DNA of 64,000 nucleotides from Haloplasma contractile SSD-17B (GCF_000215935.2 NZ_AFNU02000002.1:372001-436000); one strand, 5' to 3'; shown: positions 19,401 to 28,825, numbered from the stretch's first letter. Program-made: numbers and translations. The notes: generated by a model not told the origin, from the sequence alone.

Positions 19401-21348
19401 TAATTTCATCTAGATCCGTATTAAAAATGTCATCAAAATTAAACATCTCTCGGTCTTCAAAGCGTGGAATCTCAACTTTAGCATTTGGGTCATACAGTCC
19501 AAACCCATTTTCACTACTGTATTCAATCACTTCTTGATCGATTAAATTATTGATTAAAACCTTCTCTTTTTCAGTTGGTTGTTCTATTTTTTCAATATAA
19601 TTCTGATGGTTAAAATCAGGTTGATATTTTTTAGCTTTTAGAATCATATCAAGAGCTGCCAAACGTTTATTTTCATTCTTGCTTACTACTAGCCGTGAAA
19701 GCGTAGCGTTTAGGTTCTTTTGGGATTGTTTTGATAACACACGAATAAGCAACGTACGTATTTCTGGTGATTTAAGTGATAAGAGCCCCTCTAACGATTG
19801 AACCTCATCTTCCTTTAATGATAACGTGGTTACTAAATCTAATGCTTTTTTTCGAACTGTAACGCTTCGATCTTTCAAAAAGTTAAATAAAAACTGGCGT
19901 TGACAATCATTTTTCGGTTTTTCTAAAAAATAATCGACATAAATTTCACGTGTTTCAGGGCTCACTTTATTCATGTATAGATATAAGTCATCGACTAATC
20001 TTTCATGTAATTGGTACCCTGCTAAAAACATCATTCTTAACACAATTTTATTCACTGATAATTTAGAATTGATCCATTTAAATCCACTATCTGTGAACTT
20101 CAATTCTTTTTCAGGTAAGGTTTCAATTCGTTCTTTTAATTGATTATAGAGTTGATGACGCTCTGCTTGCTCTTTTGGTATAATACCAAGTCTTTTGTAA
20201 ATTGGAAAAGAATGAATTAGTTGATAAGCCGTTTCGACTGGGTAAATATTCTCGATTACCCAATTAAATACTTCAAGGTTTTCATCTTTTAAAAACTTTA
20301 TAGCTTGTTGGTATTGAAATGCTACATGGCCGGTTTGTGATAAAAAATATAATAGTACTTTTTTCTTATACTGTTTAGAACCGTTCATAAATTCAGTTAT
20401 GTGTTGTGAAGTTAAACTCAGATTTCTAACACCAATAGACCATAGAGCAATATAGATATTCATTTTGTTAGAACCTTCTAACTGTAGGTTAATGCACTCT
20501 GTATTTTCTAAACTGTCTAAACACATTTCAAACGTCGTTTTTATTACTTTAGGCCTTTCTACCTCTAATCCTAGACCAGTCCAAACACTCAATGCACGTA
20601 CAACTGAACTATACCGGTATAAATTGTTATTTACAATCACCTTTAACATATAGATAAATCCTTCTATAGTTGCCTCATCAATACTCTCAACAATACTCTG
20701 TCGAAGTCCCTCTTGTAATCTAGCCGCTAGCAATAAATCACCAACTTTTTTATAATTCGCTTTTTGATGGCTTCTTAAAAGACCTTTAATAACCACGGAT
20801 GACAATAGGACATGATTGTTCTCTGAATAAATCATTTCATCAATCGTATTAATAATTGATTGATTATTTTGATCAAGTTCAAAAGCAATTAAGTCAGGTA
20901 TGACACGATTAATGCTGAAGTGTTCTTTATTTTCTTGTAAATACGTTTCAAGTGTATACCCCTCTTTAACAAACTCTAGTAAACTGAGTAACTTTCTTAA
21001 ATTCGGCTCTAGATAACACTCAGTTTGTTCTTTCATTCGAAAAGAACGTCGATTATATCCGGTTGAATACGGATAATTTGTCGATTGGTCCCATATAACT
21101 TTAAACTTCTCAGCTAAATTAGAACCTAGCAATTTTACCAATACTTTATAATCTTTACCCGAAAACACATCTGTGATATCAAACTGAGACGAATAATCCC
21201 ATAGATAATCCTTTAATGTTTGTAATGTTTTTTGTTGTTCATGGTACGTTACAGTCGCATAGTCTAATATTAAAAGCATTAGTTTCTTTGTTCTTCCAAT
21301 CGATACATTTGCTTTTGTATATAATTGATCATAAAATGTATTAGGCAT
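16483..21348 (-). CDS. Giant DUF4132-type protein
   Basis: About 1620 residues from the ATG at 21348; the frame opens at 21369, but a G9 run there acts as the ribosome binding site, 7 nt before the ATG. The protein is soluble and helical. Residues 400-620 look like HEAT-type repeats (LLSLKSPEIRTLLIRVLSKQ). The last 500 residues match the DUF4132 family (ALQNLARNAGYNDVNRLIW, LQLDVDGTGMATI, LPVHSSHRGQLFLPYMDDD). In Gram-negatives such proteins were linked to molybdate (MolR) or WGR proteins, but the function is unproven. It is preceded by a small partner gene (21363-21782) whose stop lies 12 nt before this start, so the two form an operon. Confidence 0.75.
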   Translation of the reverse strand: MPNTFYDQLYTKANVSIGRTKKLMLLILDYATVTYHEQQKTLQTLKDYLWDYSSQFDITDVFSGKDYKVLVKLLGSNLAEKFKVIWDQSTNYPYSTGYNRRSFRMKEQTECYLEPNLRKLLSLLEFVKEGYTLETYLQENKEHFSINRVIPDLIAFELDQNNQSIINTIDEMIYSENNHVLLSSVVIKGLLRSHQKANYKKVGDLLLAARLQEGLRQSIVESIDEATIEGFIYMLKVIVNNNLYRYSSVVRALSVWTGLGLEVERPKVIKTTFEMCLDSLENTECINLQLEGSNKMNIYIALWSIGVRNLSLTSQHITEFMNGSKQYKKKVLLYFLSQTGHVAFQYQQAIKFLKDENLEVFNWVIENIYPVETAYQLIHSFPIYKRLGIIPKEQAERHQLYNQLKERIETLPEKELKFTDSGFKWINSKLSVNKIVLRMMFLAGYQLHERLVDDLYLYMNKVSPETREIYVDYFLEKPKNDCQRQFLFNFLKDRSVTVRKKALDLVTTLSLKEDEVQSLEGLLSLKSPEIRTLLIRVLSKQSQKNLNATLSRLVVSKNENKRLAALDMILKAKKYQPDFNHQNYIEKIEQPTEKEKVLINNLIDQEVIEYSSENGFGLYDPNAKVEIPRFEDREMFNFDDIFNTDLDEIKRLFLELYDIIDQNRNYEYTTEYFDGSKHKVILGSSNRIEPINYKHHQEIVLGDLPLNDVFKSYFETNIIPVKTLLEMLFYYRHLPYNGYDPEFKKWLDKIYPAKRLEHMQNFVKDIEYKEHIRTVLEALLKEYPKEEVFSLSREASLYIQKSIKDNLIALEEVQSYYGYLNRASNLFVSDITYWIQSMKTSIYDDSSFKDYFFICYHYYKRIQFAEFELALVDFARAYELGAIPKDEIYKELMDRPHRQKSIYALFTERHIDYRAIHQYPVMHQIEEEVKKRILDIELKRGDLPTKVTPLATNLTTIRGLEYFIAILVGIGKEKFTRGYLYTSMDASKKDLFSYLLKQCFPGKEDNAEKLKDLIKNKKISHTRLLEAAMYAPQWVNVIESYIGWEGLNTAVWYFHAHINEDFSDEKETMVARYSDISPKDFNDGAFDINWFNEAYRELGESRFNSVYKCAKYISGGANHRRSQLFADAVLGKLDLKTIETSIKQKRNKDHVLCYGLIPLQGDTLKRYEFLQEFLKESKQFGAQRRESEAKVVNIALQNLARNAGYNDVNRLIWNMETEKFDDLKKYFNPMTIDDYTLQLDVDGTGMATIHIEKSGKTLKSVPRKLNKNDEVKALKTIQKSLKDQFNRAKHTLETSMENQIKFSGQELLNLSRNPVLFPLIKNLVFKVNGYLGFYQKDTSLDCLGTKVKTSKDNEFVIAHPVDLFESGEWEKFQSYLYEAKIVQPFKQIFRELYTLTEDELEEQTVSRRYAGHQVQPNKALALLKNRLWTANHQEGLQKVFYNENIRVNLYAYADWFSPADIEAPTIEEIEFVDRKTTQPIKLTEISKVIFSEVMRDLDLVVSVAHVGGVDPEATLSTIEMRKAIIRESLRLFKVNNVEITGSHAHVKGELGEYTVHLGSAIVHRQAKAAIHILPVHSSHRGQLFLPYMDDDPKTSEILSKVLLLANDHKIKDPSILNQIKP

Positions 21349-21362
21349 TATAATCCCCCCCC

Positions 21363-21782
21363 TTACCACATACGCCCAGCGAGCATGGTCAATTTTACAA
21401 ACGTTAATGTGACTCCTTCAGTTAAAGAAATTGGAGCTTCTAATGATTCAATTTCCTCATCTTCTATAAAGACACGGTATAGACCATCCTCAAATGATTG
21501 TAGTGCTTCTTTTATCGTTTTATTTGTGGAAACTTCTTTATTGGTATACTTCGTTCCAAATCCAACTTTACCTACCTGAGCACGTTCATCAATCTCCTCA
21601 CTAGTTAAGTATTGAACACTACTACTGTCTTGCTTTTGTTCATTATAAGTTAGAATATTGGTTGTAATCATTTCACTTAATAACTCTTTCAATGTATCTA
21701 CATCATCACTTATTGTGATCGCTTTTTTAGTTAAAGTACTTTTTTTCTTACCTAATTGTTTAACCGTTACATATACCTTCAT
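21363..21782 (-). CDS. Small partner protein encoded before the DUF4132-type gene
   Basis: 139 residues from the ATG at 21782, chosen because AGGGAGGGG sits just upstream; a start at 21827 is possible but has no such site. The sequence starts with a beta strand-like VYVTVKQLGKK and ends with ISLTEGVTLTFVKLTMLAGRMW. No catalytic motif is seen. It precedes the giant gene by 12 nt and is clearly cotranscribed with it, so a structural or regulatory partner is likely. Not recognised as a named family. Confidence 0.6.
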   Translation of the reverse strand: MKVYVTVKQLGKKKSTLTKKAITISDDVDTLKELLSEMITTNILTYNEQKQDSSSVQYLTSEEIDERAQVGKVGFGTKYTNKEVSTNKTIKEALQSFEDGLYRVFIEDEEIESLEAPISLTEGVTLTFVKLTMLAGRMW

Positions 21783-21898
21783 ATAACCCCTCCCTTTGAA
21801 ATTACTTTTTATTTTATTAGACTCCATTTACTGATATGTTTTTTTCACTATACGTACTATTATGCAGTTTAAATTTAATCAACTTTTCTTTACTCCCA

Positions 21899-22434
21899 TC
21901 ATTTACTTGCTTTTTTCATACCATGTTGTTCTGGGATAAAGTTATCTGGAAATATAGTGTCCCCGTTATAAATTGCACCATTAAATTTAGTTTTTTCTAT
22001 TTCCTTACAAAGCAACTTTATGCCCTTTAAATTAGCATAAGTGAAATCAGCACCATATAACCTTGAACCTGTTAAATCAGCATTTTCTAAATTAGCTCTT
22101 ATTAGCTGGTCACCAATCAGCGCATCACATAATAGAGCATTTTTAAGTATAGCGTCATCCATCCAAGCATTCATTAGGTTTGCTTTCGTCATATTACAAT
22201 TACTTAAATTAGCTCTTTCTAGTTCTGCTGAACGCAAATTTGTTTTTATAAGACTAGCAGACTCTAGATTCTCACCAGATAATAATGCTCTTTGTAGATC
22301 TAATCCATCTAAATTTGCCCCTTGTAAATTTTTACAATCGCTTATTTCAAGGGATGCACTAGAAATAGAGCAATAATAGATAATAAAAATAATATATTTG
22401 CAATTACTTTGTACTGTTTATTCTTTTTATTCAT
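21899..22434 (-). pseudogene. Membrane-anchored pentapeptide-repeat protein, frameshifted
   Basis: A strong GGAGGAG site precedes the ATG at 22434, which begins MNKKNKQYKVIANILFLLS, a basic N terminus and signal anchor. That frame stops after about 30 codons. One base out of frame, the reading continues SSASLEISDCKNLQGANLDG and then a run of A(N/D)L-type pentapeptide repeats (RANLENADLTGSRLYGADF) to 21899. A single one-base slip near 22360-22370 would join the two into one protein of about 178 residues. It may be a true pseudogene or a base-calling error. Pentapeptide repeats form a right-handed beta-helix, often for protein binding. Confidence 0.7.
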
Positions 22435-22660
22435 TTATAACTCCTCCACTTATTTAACTTTAGAATAGATGTTTAAATAAATAATCTCATCTCATTACTT
22501 TTTAGTTATTCCATCTCTTAAAACTTACATTCAATGTTGCAAAACTCTCATTTTATATGAATTTCTTCTAACTTTTATATTGACTTTCTCGACATCAATA
22601 TCAGCCATTCAACGTGTGTTACCATTTACTGTATATTTATTAACTAAATTCATAACGATC

Positions 22661-23125
22661 CTCCACGATGAACACCCTTATTATAATGATCTCTAACATC
22701 TTCTGTTACATCATCTTGATAGAGTTTAGACCCACAGTTCCCACAAGTATTGCCCCCCTAAATTAAAGATTAATTTATACATTACCCATATTTAATTATA
22801 GCATATTTTTCCATGTGTGTAGGTTGAAATTCAATCAAGTAAAAAAGCACAAAACCATAATCACCTATGATTTTGTGCCTTTTATTATGTTTTATTGACT
22901 ACATACTCATTTTTAAAGTTCTCAACATAAGTTTGATATTTTGCATAAAGATCTTTAAAATTCAATTTCTTCTTCGTTATCGGATTAAAAGTATCGATTG
23001 CTTATTAATCGCTTCAATGGCCTCTTCTTTTTATATAATTGATTTAATATAGTTTGATCCTTTTGTTTTTAAATATTGATATTTTCTGTCTAAATCCATC
23101 TAATAACTTCATTTTACTCATCCAC
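22661..23125 (-). pseudogene. Decayed duplicate of the DUF4259/RCK-channel locus
   Basis: Three blocks match, in the same order, the locus at 33.5-35.9 kb. Bases 22661-22745 match the start of the DUF4259 gene (ATGATCTCTAACATCTTCTG, then CATCATCTTGATAGAGTTTA). Bases 22850-22890 hold the same terminator type as 33689-33728. Bases 23040-23125 encode MKLLDGFRQKISIFKNKRIK then a stop, the first 20 residues of the channel at 33878-35776. The upstream flank to about 23230 also matches. Nearly all of both genes is deleted, leaving a scar. Confidence 0.75.
22853..22886. terminator. Terminator hairpin within the scar
   Basis: Arms GCACAAAACCATA / TATGATTTTGTGC with T-rich flanks on both strands; the counterpart of the hairpin after the intact channel gene at 33689-33728. 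Confidence 0.65.
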
Positions 23126-23339
23126 CTAACTATAAGTTTTCACTAGTTAATCATATATTAAAATTAGTATTAATAAGATGAATCAGACAAAGTAAACCTA
23201 ATTTTTTAATGATTTTTTTATTGATATGATTGGACATATTTTTCTTAGTGTTCTTTGTGTAAGAATTGGTTTACTTCACGCATTTCTGATTCTTGTCTGC
23301 GAGTTGCTTAGAAAAAAGCCACAACTCAAACTGTACTTC

Positions 23340-23785
23340 TTCCCGTTAAGTGAACAGTGTAAAAAATAAAATATTTTAGCTTACTAAGGCTTGAATCCGA
23401 TATTCGATTGGTATCGAGTCTTTTAATTTCTCTTTAAATCTATCATTGTTATAAAGTTGCTACTATATAAGCCATAGAGCCTAATCCATGTAAGTAATCC
23501 TTGATTGAGTCAAACTTTAATTCTTATGTATATAATTTACTTCTAACCTAATATCAAAGGCTTTGTCACCAAAAGTTTGTAAATTTATAAACCATCTTCT
23601 AATTACTGATTTACTGTATACTAGTTCGTTACCCAATTAAAAGTTTTTGAACATTATCATATTCATTAACTGCTTTTAAATTAACTTCTTTTCAAACTCT
23701 TTTCATTAAAAAAGATCCTCTTTCCGTAGTGAGTACAATTTATTTTTGTACTGTTTACTTTAAGGGGATCTTACCATCAAACAGG
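23340..23785 (-). mobile_element. IS3-family (IS150-like) insertion sequence remnant
   Basis: On the minus strand broken frames include VIRRWFINLQTFGDKAFDIR (the HTH part of an OrfA) and NNDRFKEKLKDSIPIEYRIQ just before a stop, the standard end of IS150-type OrfB (YN.R...KLK...P.EYR.QAL). The 23690-23780 edge has a partial inverted structure (AAGATCC...GGGGATCTT; GAGTACAA...TTGTACT), consistent with an IS end. Most of the transposase is deleted and frames are shifted. Confidence 0.65.
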
Positions 23786-23807
23786 AGACATCTTTTTTAT
23801 ACTTTGA

Positions 23808-24896
23808 TTACTTCTTTTTTAATTTCAGTTTATATAACATAGATACATATATGAAAATAGGTAAGATAATTTGAAATGGTATCGCATAATAAGGATATAC
23901 AGTGATCCACTCCACCATTTCATTTGCACTTTCATAAATAATACAAGATAGGGTTAACAATAATAATGCAACAGGAGTTACTATGTCTTTAATTTCCTTG
24001 AAATTAAATAATTTTGATACACCTTTACTTGCCACTAATAAGCAGATACTTAGTTTAATTAACCCTGAAAGTAAGAACACCATTGATATACTAATTTCTA
24101 CTCTTTCTAATATATCACCAATATTAATTATTTTATTTGCAGTAAAGGATGGAAAAAAAAGTACTTCAGTTGTATGTGAACCTAAAATTAATAAGTTTCT
24201 TAAAGTAGCTAATAAAATAGTAACTCCTCCGATTAAAGCACTAATAAAGAATACCTTACCATAAGAAGTATTTTGTTTTAGTTTTAAGGAAGATAAAACA
24301 GCAGTAAATAAAACAGTCTCGGCAAAGGGAAATGAAAATACACTGAAGCTTGGTTTTATCAATGGTTTAAAACCATCATAGAGAACTGGCTTTAAATTTA
24401 ACCAATTCATATCTTTTATTAATAAACCGATATTTATATAAATAATGATAAGTATAAATGGAAGCATAAAAGAAGCCCATCTTCCCATGACCTCAACTCC
24501 ACTTTTAACCATATAAATGCTGATTAACCCCATAAACGCAGCTATTACATATTGAGGTGTGCTTGTTAAGGATACAATATGAATGAACTCTGTGAAGTTT
24601 CTAACCACTAAAGCTCCTAAATGAATAGCATACCAACTAAACAATAAAATGATTAATTTACCGAACGAAAGTCCAAACACTTCAATTATTACTTCAAATA
24701 AATCCTTACCAGGAAATGTTTCTAGTATTTTTCCATATAGCCATATAAATGGAAGTGAAAAAAAGAAACCAAGGATAATTGCAATCCAAGCGTCCTGTTT
24801 AGCATCCCCTCCACTACCAACAACTACAGTACTTCCGAAAAGAAAAAGGATCATAATGGAAATACCCTGTTTACTCGTTATTAGTTCTTTTTGCAT
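23808..24896 (-). CDS. Spore germinant receptor subunit B (GerAB family permease)
   Basis: 362 residues with ten predicted membrane spans, of the APC-superfamily type found in B subunits of germinant receptors (starts SKQGISIMILFLFGSTVVVGSGG; central YMVKSGVEVMGRWASFMLPF). B subunits bind the germinant in the spore inner membrane. It is the last gene of the operon, 4 nt after the small D-type gene. Which germinant it senses cannot be told. Confidence 0.88.
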   Translation of the reverse strand: MQKELITSKQGISIMILFLFGSTVVVGSGGDAKQDAWIAIILGFFFSLPFIWLYGKILETFPGKDLFEVIIEVFGLSFGKLIILLFSWYAIHLGALVVRNFTEFIHIVSLTSTPQYVIAAFMGLISIYMVKSGVEVMGRWASFMLPFILIIIYINIGLLIKDMNWLNLKPVLYDGFKPLIKPSFSVFSFPFAETVLFTAVLSSLKLKQNTSYGKVFFISALIGGVTILLATLRNLLILGSHTTEVLFFPSFTANKIINIGDILERVEISISMVFLLSGLIKLSICLLVASKGVSKLFNFKEIKDIVTPVALLLLTLSCIIYESANEMVEWITVYPYYAIPFQIILPIFIYVSMLYKLKLKKK

Positions 24897-24900
24897 ATCA

Positions 24901-25122
24901 TCAACTCCAGATATTCATAATGGATTCGACCATCATTTTAATTGGTTCTGCGGGACTAGGTATTGTAACGCCTAATGAGTATAATATGTGTATAATGAAT
25001 GTCCCTAAAAGAATAAAAGAATAAAACCACACCTCTGCCACTTTCTTTTCTTTATGTATGGGAATTACATCTACAATAATTAGAAAAGTATATATAATAA
25101 AACATAGTATAATCATATCCAT
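24901..25122 (-). CDS. Small two-TM germinant receptor D-type subunit
   Basis: 73 residues with two hydrophobic segments (about 2-18 and 32-50). It lies between the C and B subunit genes, its start overlapping the end of the C gene by one base. Small two-TM proteins of this kind encoded in ger operons are known as D subunits and modulate receptor activity in Bacillus and relatives. Identification rests mostly on size, topology and position. Confidence 0.65.
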   Translation of the reverse strand: MDMIILCFIIYTFLIIVDVIPIHKEKKVAEVWFYSFILLGTFIIHILYSLGVTIPSPAEPIKMMVESIMNIWS

Positions 25123-26282
25123 TATTTATTACTCTCCAGTTTGTCTTTCATCATTGCACTATCAGATATTATTATCTCTGAATTAATTTCTACTTCTAAC
25201 TCTTTAAATATTGTATTCCATTCTTTACCATGCTTTCTCCAATAATCTGGACTTTCAGATTTAACTAACTTGCCAAATCCAAGTATATCAATGCCAAAGT
25301 TTGTTTGAATAGATTTGATATGATCTGTTAATTGTTTTTCCAATTGTTTTTCTGCTATTGATTTTAACTTCTCACGACCTTCTTTTGTCAAGAAGTTTTC
25401 GTTTGCATTATATTCAGCAATTGAAACATTCGTTGTCGTATTAATTTTTATTATTATTTTATTATTCTGATATATTGGTTTAAGTTTTGTATTGCTTTTA
25501 TAAATGTCTAAACTCTCATAATAAATTGTTTCTCCGTTTTCTATTTTAACGATATATAATCCTTGTTTAATATCATTTGTGAGAAATCGATAAGGAATCG
25601 TTTCTTCATTATCTAAAAAACTTATTAATTTATCTTGTTTAAACGCTGCTAGTCCAGATAGTTTAATCGTTTCTTTTCCGTCATTTTGAACTAGTTTCAT
25701 TGTTGGTAAAACACCATCTACACCTTCATTTAAGTAATCATTTATAAATTGATATAACGGAGTTTTAAATACTTTCAATTGATTTTTATCTTCTCTTAAC
25801 ATAGAATCGATACTAAAACTTAATATATCATACAGGACCCCTTCTTGCTGGAGTATTTTTTTAGCTGTCTCTTCTTTTGATATAATTACAGAAATAGTAA
25901 TTCTTAACTCATGATCACGCATAAAGAAATCCATGACGGGTAATATACCTTCTTTTGCTACATCTTCACTTATAATGATTACTTTTGCATGACTCCAATA
26001 AAGTTTTTTACCAGTCAATAAAATCATATTTCGTACAGCTTCAAATAAGGTTTTGCCACTAGCTTCAACTAATTGAGATTCAAGTTTGATATCTTTACCT
26101 TGTGATACTTTAATAATCTCTGAAGTTAGTTCATATTCGTCTGTTTCTGAATTTTTATCAATAGCTACTCCTGATACGATTGAAAGTTCATTAGTGTCAC
26201 GATAATTCCAACAACCATATAGAAAAAATAAACATAAACACATTATAAATAAAGTTAATATTTTTTTAATCACTAGATTCAC
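25122..26282 (-). CDS. Spore germinant receptor subunit C (GerAC-type lipoprotein)
   Basis: 386 residues. The N terminus is a lipoprotein signal with lipobox LYGC (Cys near residue 24), followed directly by WNYRDTNELSIVSGVAID, the hallmark start of mature GerAC proteins. The rest follows the three-domain GerAC plan. It would be anchored to the outer face of the spore inner membrane and needs prelipoprotein diacylglyceryl transferase. It starts 2 nt after the A subunit stop. Confidence 0.9.
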   Translation of the reverse strand: MNLVIKKILTLFIMCLCLFFLYGCWNYRDTNELSIVSGVAIDKNSETDEYELTSEIIKVSQGKDIKLESQLVEASGKTLFEAVRNMILLTGKKLYWSHAKVIIISEDVAKEGILPVMDFFMRDHELRITISVIISKEETAKKILQQEGVLYDILSFSIDSMLREDKNQLKVFKTPLYQFINDYLNEGVDGVLPTMKLVQNDGKETIKLSGLAAFKQDKLISFLDNEETIPYRFLTNDIKQGLYIVKIENGETIYYESLDIYKSNTKLKPIYQNNKIIIKINTTTNVSIAEYNANENFLTKEGREKLKSIAEKQLEKQLTDHIKSIQTNFGIDILGFGKLVKSESPDYWRKHGKEWNTIFKELEVEINSEIIISDSAMMKDKLESNK

Positions 26283-26283
26283 C

Positions 26284-27759
26284 TTATTTCGTATTTTTCA
26301 AGTAATTTTTGTGTTTTTTCTGCATATACCACCAAGGTGCTCTTATGGCTGTATCCTGCAGATCAGATAGGTTATTAGGAGTTATTTTATCCATATAAGG
26401 TACACCAAACGTTCGTATCTTAAATAAATGAATTAATAGTGCTGAAACACCAAAGAAGTAACCATATAAGCCCATTAATGAAGTTAGAAATATTAAAAAT
26501 GTTCTAATTGTGATAGATGCACCAGTTAGTTTCGGGATCATCAAACTTGTAATTCCAGAAAAACCAACCACTATAACCATTGGAGCACTCACAAATCGTG
26601 CCTCAACTGCGGCTTGTCCTAAAACTAAAGCTCCTACTATACTAAGAGCTTGTCCAATATGAGTTGGCATCCTAGTACCTGCTTCTCGTAATATTTCAAA
26701 AACAAATAATAAAGCAAGTAATTCTATAACCGTAGGAAAAGGAATTGCTTGTCTAGCAGCAAAAATACTAACGATTAATTCTGTTGGAATAACTTCTTGA
26801 TGATAGGAAATCAGAGCTAAATAGATTGCAGGTATACTAATAGTCGTAAAAAAACCGACTATTCGAAGAATTCTCCCAATAGTTGAAAAATAATAGTTAA
26901 TATAATAATCTTCATTCGATTGCATATTTTCTATGAATAAATGAGGAACTGTCATTGCAACTGGTGTTCCATTAACTAAAAGTGCTATTCTACCTTCCAA
27001 TAGTTTAGCTGCGACTATATCGGGTCGTTCTGTAGATCCAGTCGTCTTAAACGGACTATAAGGTGCATCTTTTATTACTTCACTGATATAATTAGTTTCT
27101 ATTAAGTTATATAATTCTAATGAGTCAAGACGTTTATTTAATTCATCTAATATTTTATTATTGGCAATACCCTCGATATAACAGATACAAATCTTTGTTT
27201 GGGTATTCTTGCCTAACGTTCTAAATTTATATCTTAGACTGGTAGTTTGTATTCTTTTACGAATGAGTGACAAATTGGTGGTTAATGACTCAGTAAAACC
27301 TTCTCTTGGACCACTAATAATTTTCTCAGATACAGGTTCTTCAATTGCTCTTGTTTGTAAGTATTTGGTGTTAATAATTAACGCTTCTTTATGACCATCT
27401 GCAAATAAAACTGTGTCACCACTCATAATGCTTTGTAAAACCATATCTTTATTTTCATTAATTTCAACCTGATTAGACAATATAACTTGATTCTTTAGAG
27501 TATCTAATAAACTATAGTGTTGATCTAGATATTCATTATGAATTAATGGTTTAATGATATTTTCATTAATTATTTCATTACTAATCAATCCATCAATAAA
27601 TAAAATACAAAACTTCATATTATTATTGTTTTGATTATTAAAATAACGGGTAATTAAAGTATCATCATCTAACAATATTTTTTTAACTAAATTCACATTA
27701 TCTACTAGATTTAATCCTAACTTGTTAGTTTTATAGGTTTTATTTTTCTTTCTAGACAT
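26284..27759 (-). CDS. Spore germinant receptor subunit A (GerAA family)
   Basis: 491 residues: a soluble N-terminal region to about 290, then five or six membrane spans, and a soluble tail. Family signatures are SGDTVLFADGHKEALI, the VSEKIISGPREGFTESL segment, RIALLVNGTP and the FAARQAIPFPTVIELL helix. GerA A subunits assemble into ion channels that release monovalent cations when germinant is sensed. First gene of the four-gene receptor operon (A, C, D, B), each separated by 4 nt or less or overlapping. Expression in the forespore is expected but no promoter was confirmed. Confidence 0.92.
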   Translation of the reverse strand: MSRKKNKTYKTNKLGLNLVDNVNLVKKILLDDDTLITRYFNNQNNNNMKFCILFIDGLISNEIINENIIKPLIHNEYLDQHYSLLDTLKNQVILSNQVEINENKDMVLQSIMSGDTVLFADGHKEALIINTKYLQTRAIEEPVSEKIISGPREGFTESLTTNLSLIRKRIQTTSLRYKFRTLGKNTQTKICICYIEGIANNKILDELNKRLDSLELYNLIETNYISEVIKDAPYSPFKTTGSTERPDIVAAKLLEGRIALLVNGTPVAMTVPHLFIENMQSNEDYYINYYFSTIGRILRIVGFFTTISIPAIYLALISYHQEVIPTELIVSIFAARQAIPFPTVIELLALLFVFEILREAGTRMPTHIGQALSIVGALVLGQAAVEARFVSAPMVIVVGFSGITSLMIPKLTGASITIRTFLIFLTSLMGLYGYFFGVSALLIHLFKIRTFGVPYMDKITPNNLSDLQDTAIRAPWWYMQKKHKNYLKNTK

Positions 27760-28213
27760 ATAATCACCTTGATATTTTGATTACTTTTAGTATTTACTGA
27801 AAAGTGATTACTATTCTATGAGGTAACACCTACATGAACATTGCAATTTTCTCCCATTAATATAAATCCAACACCTGACTGATTTCATTTTAAGTTTTGT
27901 ATCGATGTATGAAAGGCATATTTACATAAAAAAGACGACTCGAAGGTAAACCTTACAAAGTCGTCTTGTACGCGTATATGGACAAACTACTCAGCATTAT
28001 ATTTTCCCTATATATAAAGAATGCGTTATTTATTCAAACTTGGAAATTAGATCAGAGTTACATTATAAATAACGTGAAATAAGTTTCGTTTCACATGCCT
28101 TTTTGTTTTGTCAATTTAGGTATTTACATTTCAACAATCAACATATCGACTAATGATGTATTCATTATAAAATTACTCACATTGATATTAATTAGTATGT
28201 GATTCTTTCTCAT
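27760..28213. other. Intergenic region with a strong terminator
   Basis: 454 bases upstream of the germinant receptor operon. It must hold that operon's promoter. The only clear element is the terminator at 27926-27967. Confidence 0.5.
27926..27967 (-). terminator. Terminator after the TPR-like gene
   Basis: Stem AAGACGACT / AGTCGTCTT with an inner AGGT/ACCT pair, followed on the minus strand by TTTTTTATG. It lies about 250 nt after the stop at 28214 and separates that gene from the ger operon. Confidence 0.8.
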
Positions 28214-28825
28214 TTATTCTGATTGTAACATAGTTAGAAATTCTTTATCACTAACTAATTCTTTAAGTTCTATTACCCTCTTCCAGTAATAGGGATCTTT
28301 CTCATATAACCTTTTTTGTTCCTTTATTTTATCAACGAGTAGTTTTTTGTCTTTTGTTATTTTCCATAGTGAACCTAGGTATATGCCACCACTGTAAGGA
28401 TTTAGATGTGTTTTTAACTCTATAGACTCATTGAAATATTTTAATGCTAACTCATATTTTTTACTGTTACATAACATACAAGCAAGATTATGATTTATAG
28501 TACTAAATGCTAAATAGGGATCTCTATCTTCATTTACTTCTTCAAATGAGTATAGACAGATTTTATCTTTTGTTTTTTTATTATAAATTGTTTTTAACTT
28601 ATATAAATTTTCCTTCCACTCTTTTATTAATTGAATCAAATTATCAATGGACTGATTAACCTCATTTTCCCCACTCAACTGATAGAATAAACTAAGCCTT
28701 CTATTTAAATATTCGCCCTTTTGAAAATAATAATTTATATCTTCTTGATCTTCCTCTACTATAGCTTCTAATACACTCAGCTCCTGTATACATTGTTTTT
28801 TTACATTATTCTTGATCATCATCAC
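28214..28825 (-). CDS. Hypothetical TPR-like protein
   Basis: 203 residues, soluble, helical. A segment near residues 110-150 (NHNLACMLCNSKKYELALKY, then FNESIELKTH) looks like one or two tetratricopeptide repeats. No enzymatic motif. It stands alone, upstream of a terminator. Function unknown; a protein-binding role is the most that can be said. Confidence 0.5.
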   Translation of the reverse strand: MMMIKNNVKKQCIQELSVLEAIVEEDQEDINYYFQKGEYLNRRLSLFYQLSGENEVNQSIDNLIQLIKEWKENLYKLKTIYNKKTKDKICLYSFEEVNEDRDPYLAFSTINHNLACMLCNSKKYELALKYFNESIELKTHLNPYSGGIYLGSLWKITKDKKLLVDKIKEQKRLYEKDPYYWKRVIELKELVSDKEFLTMLQSE

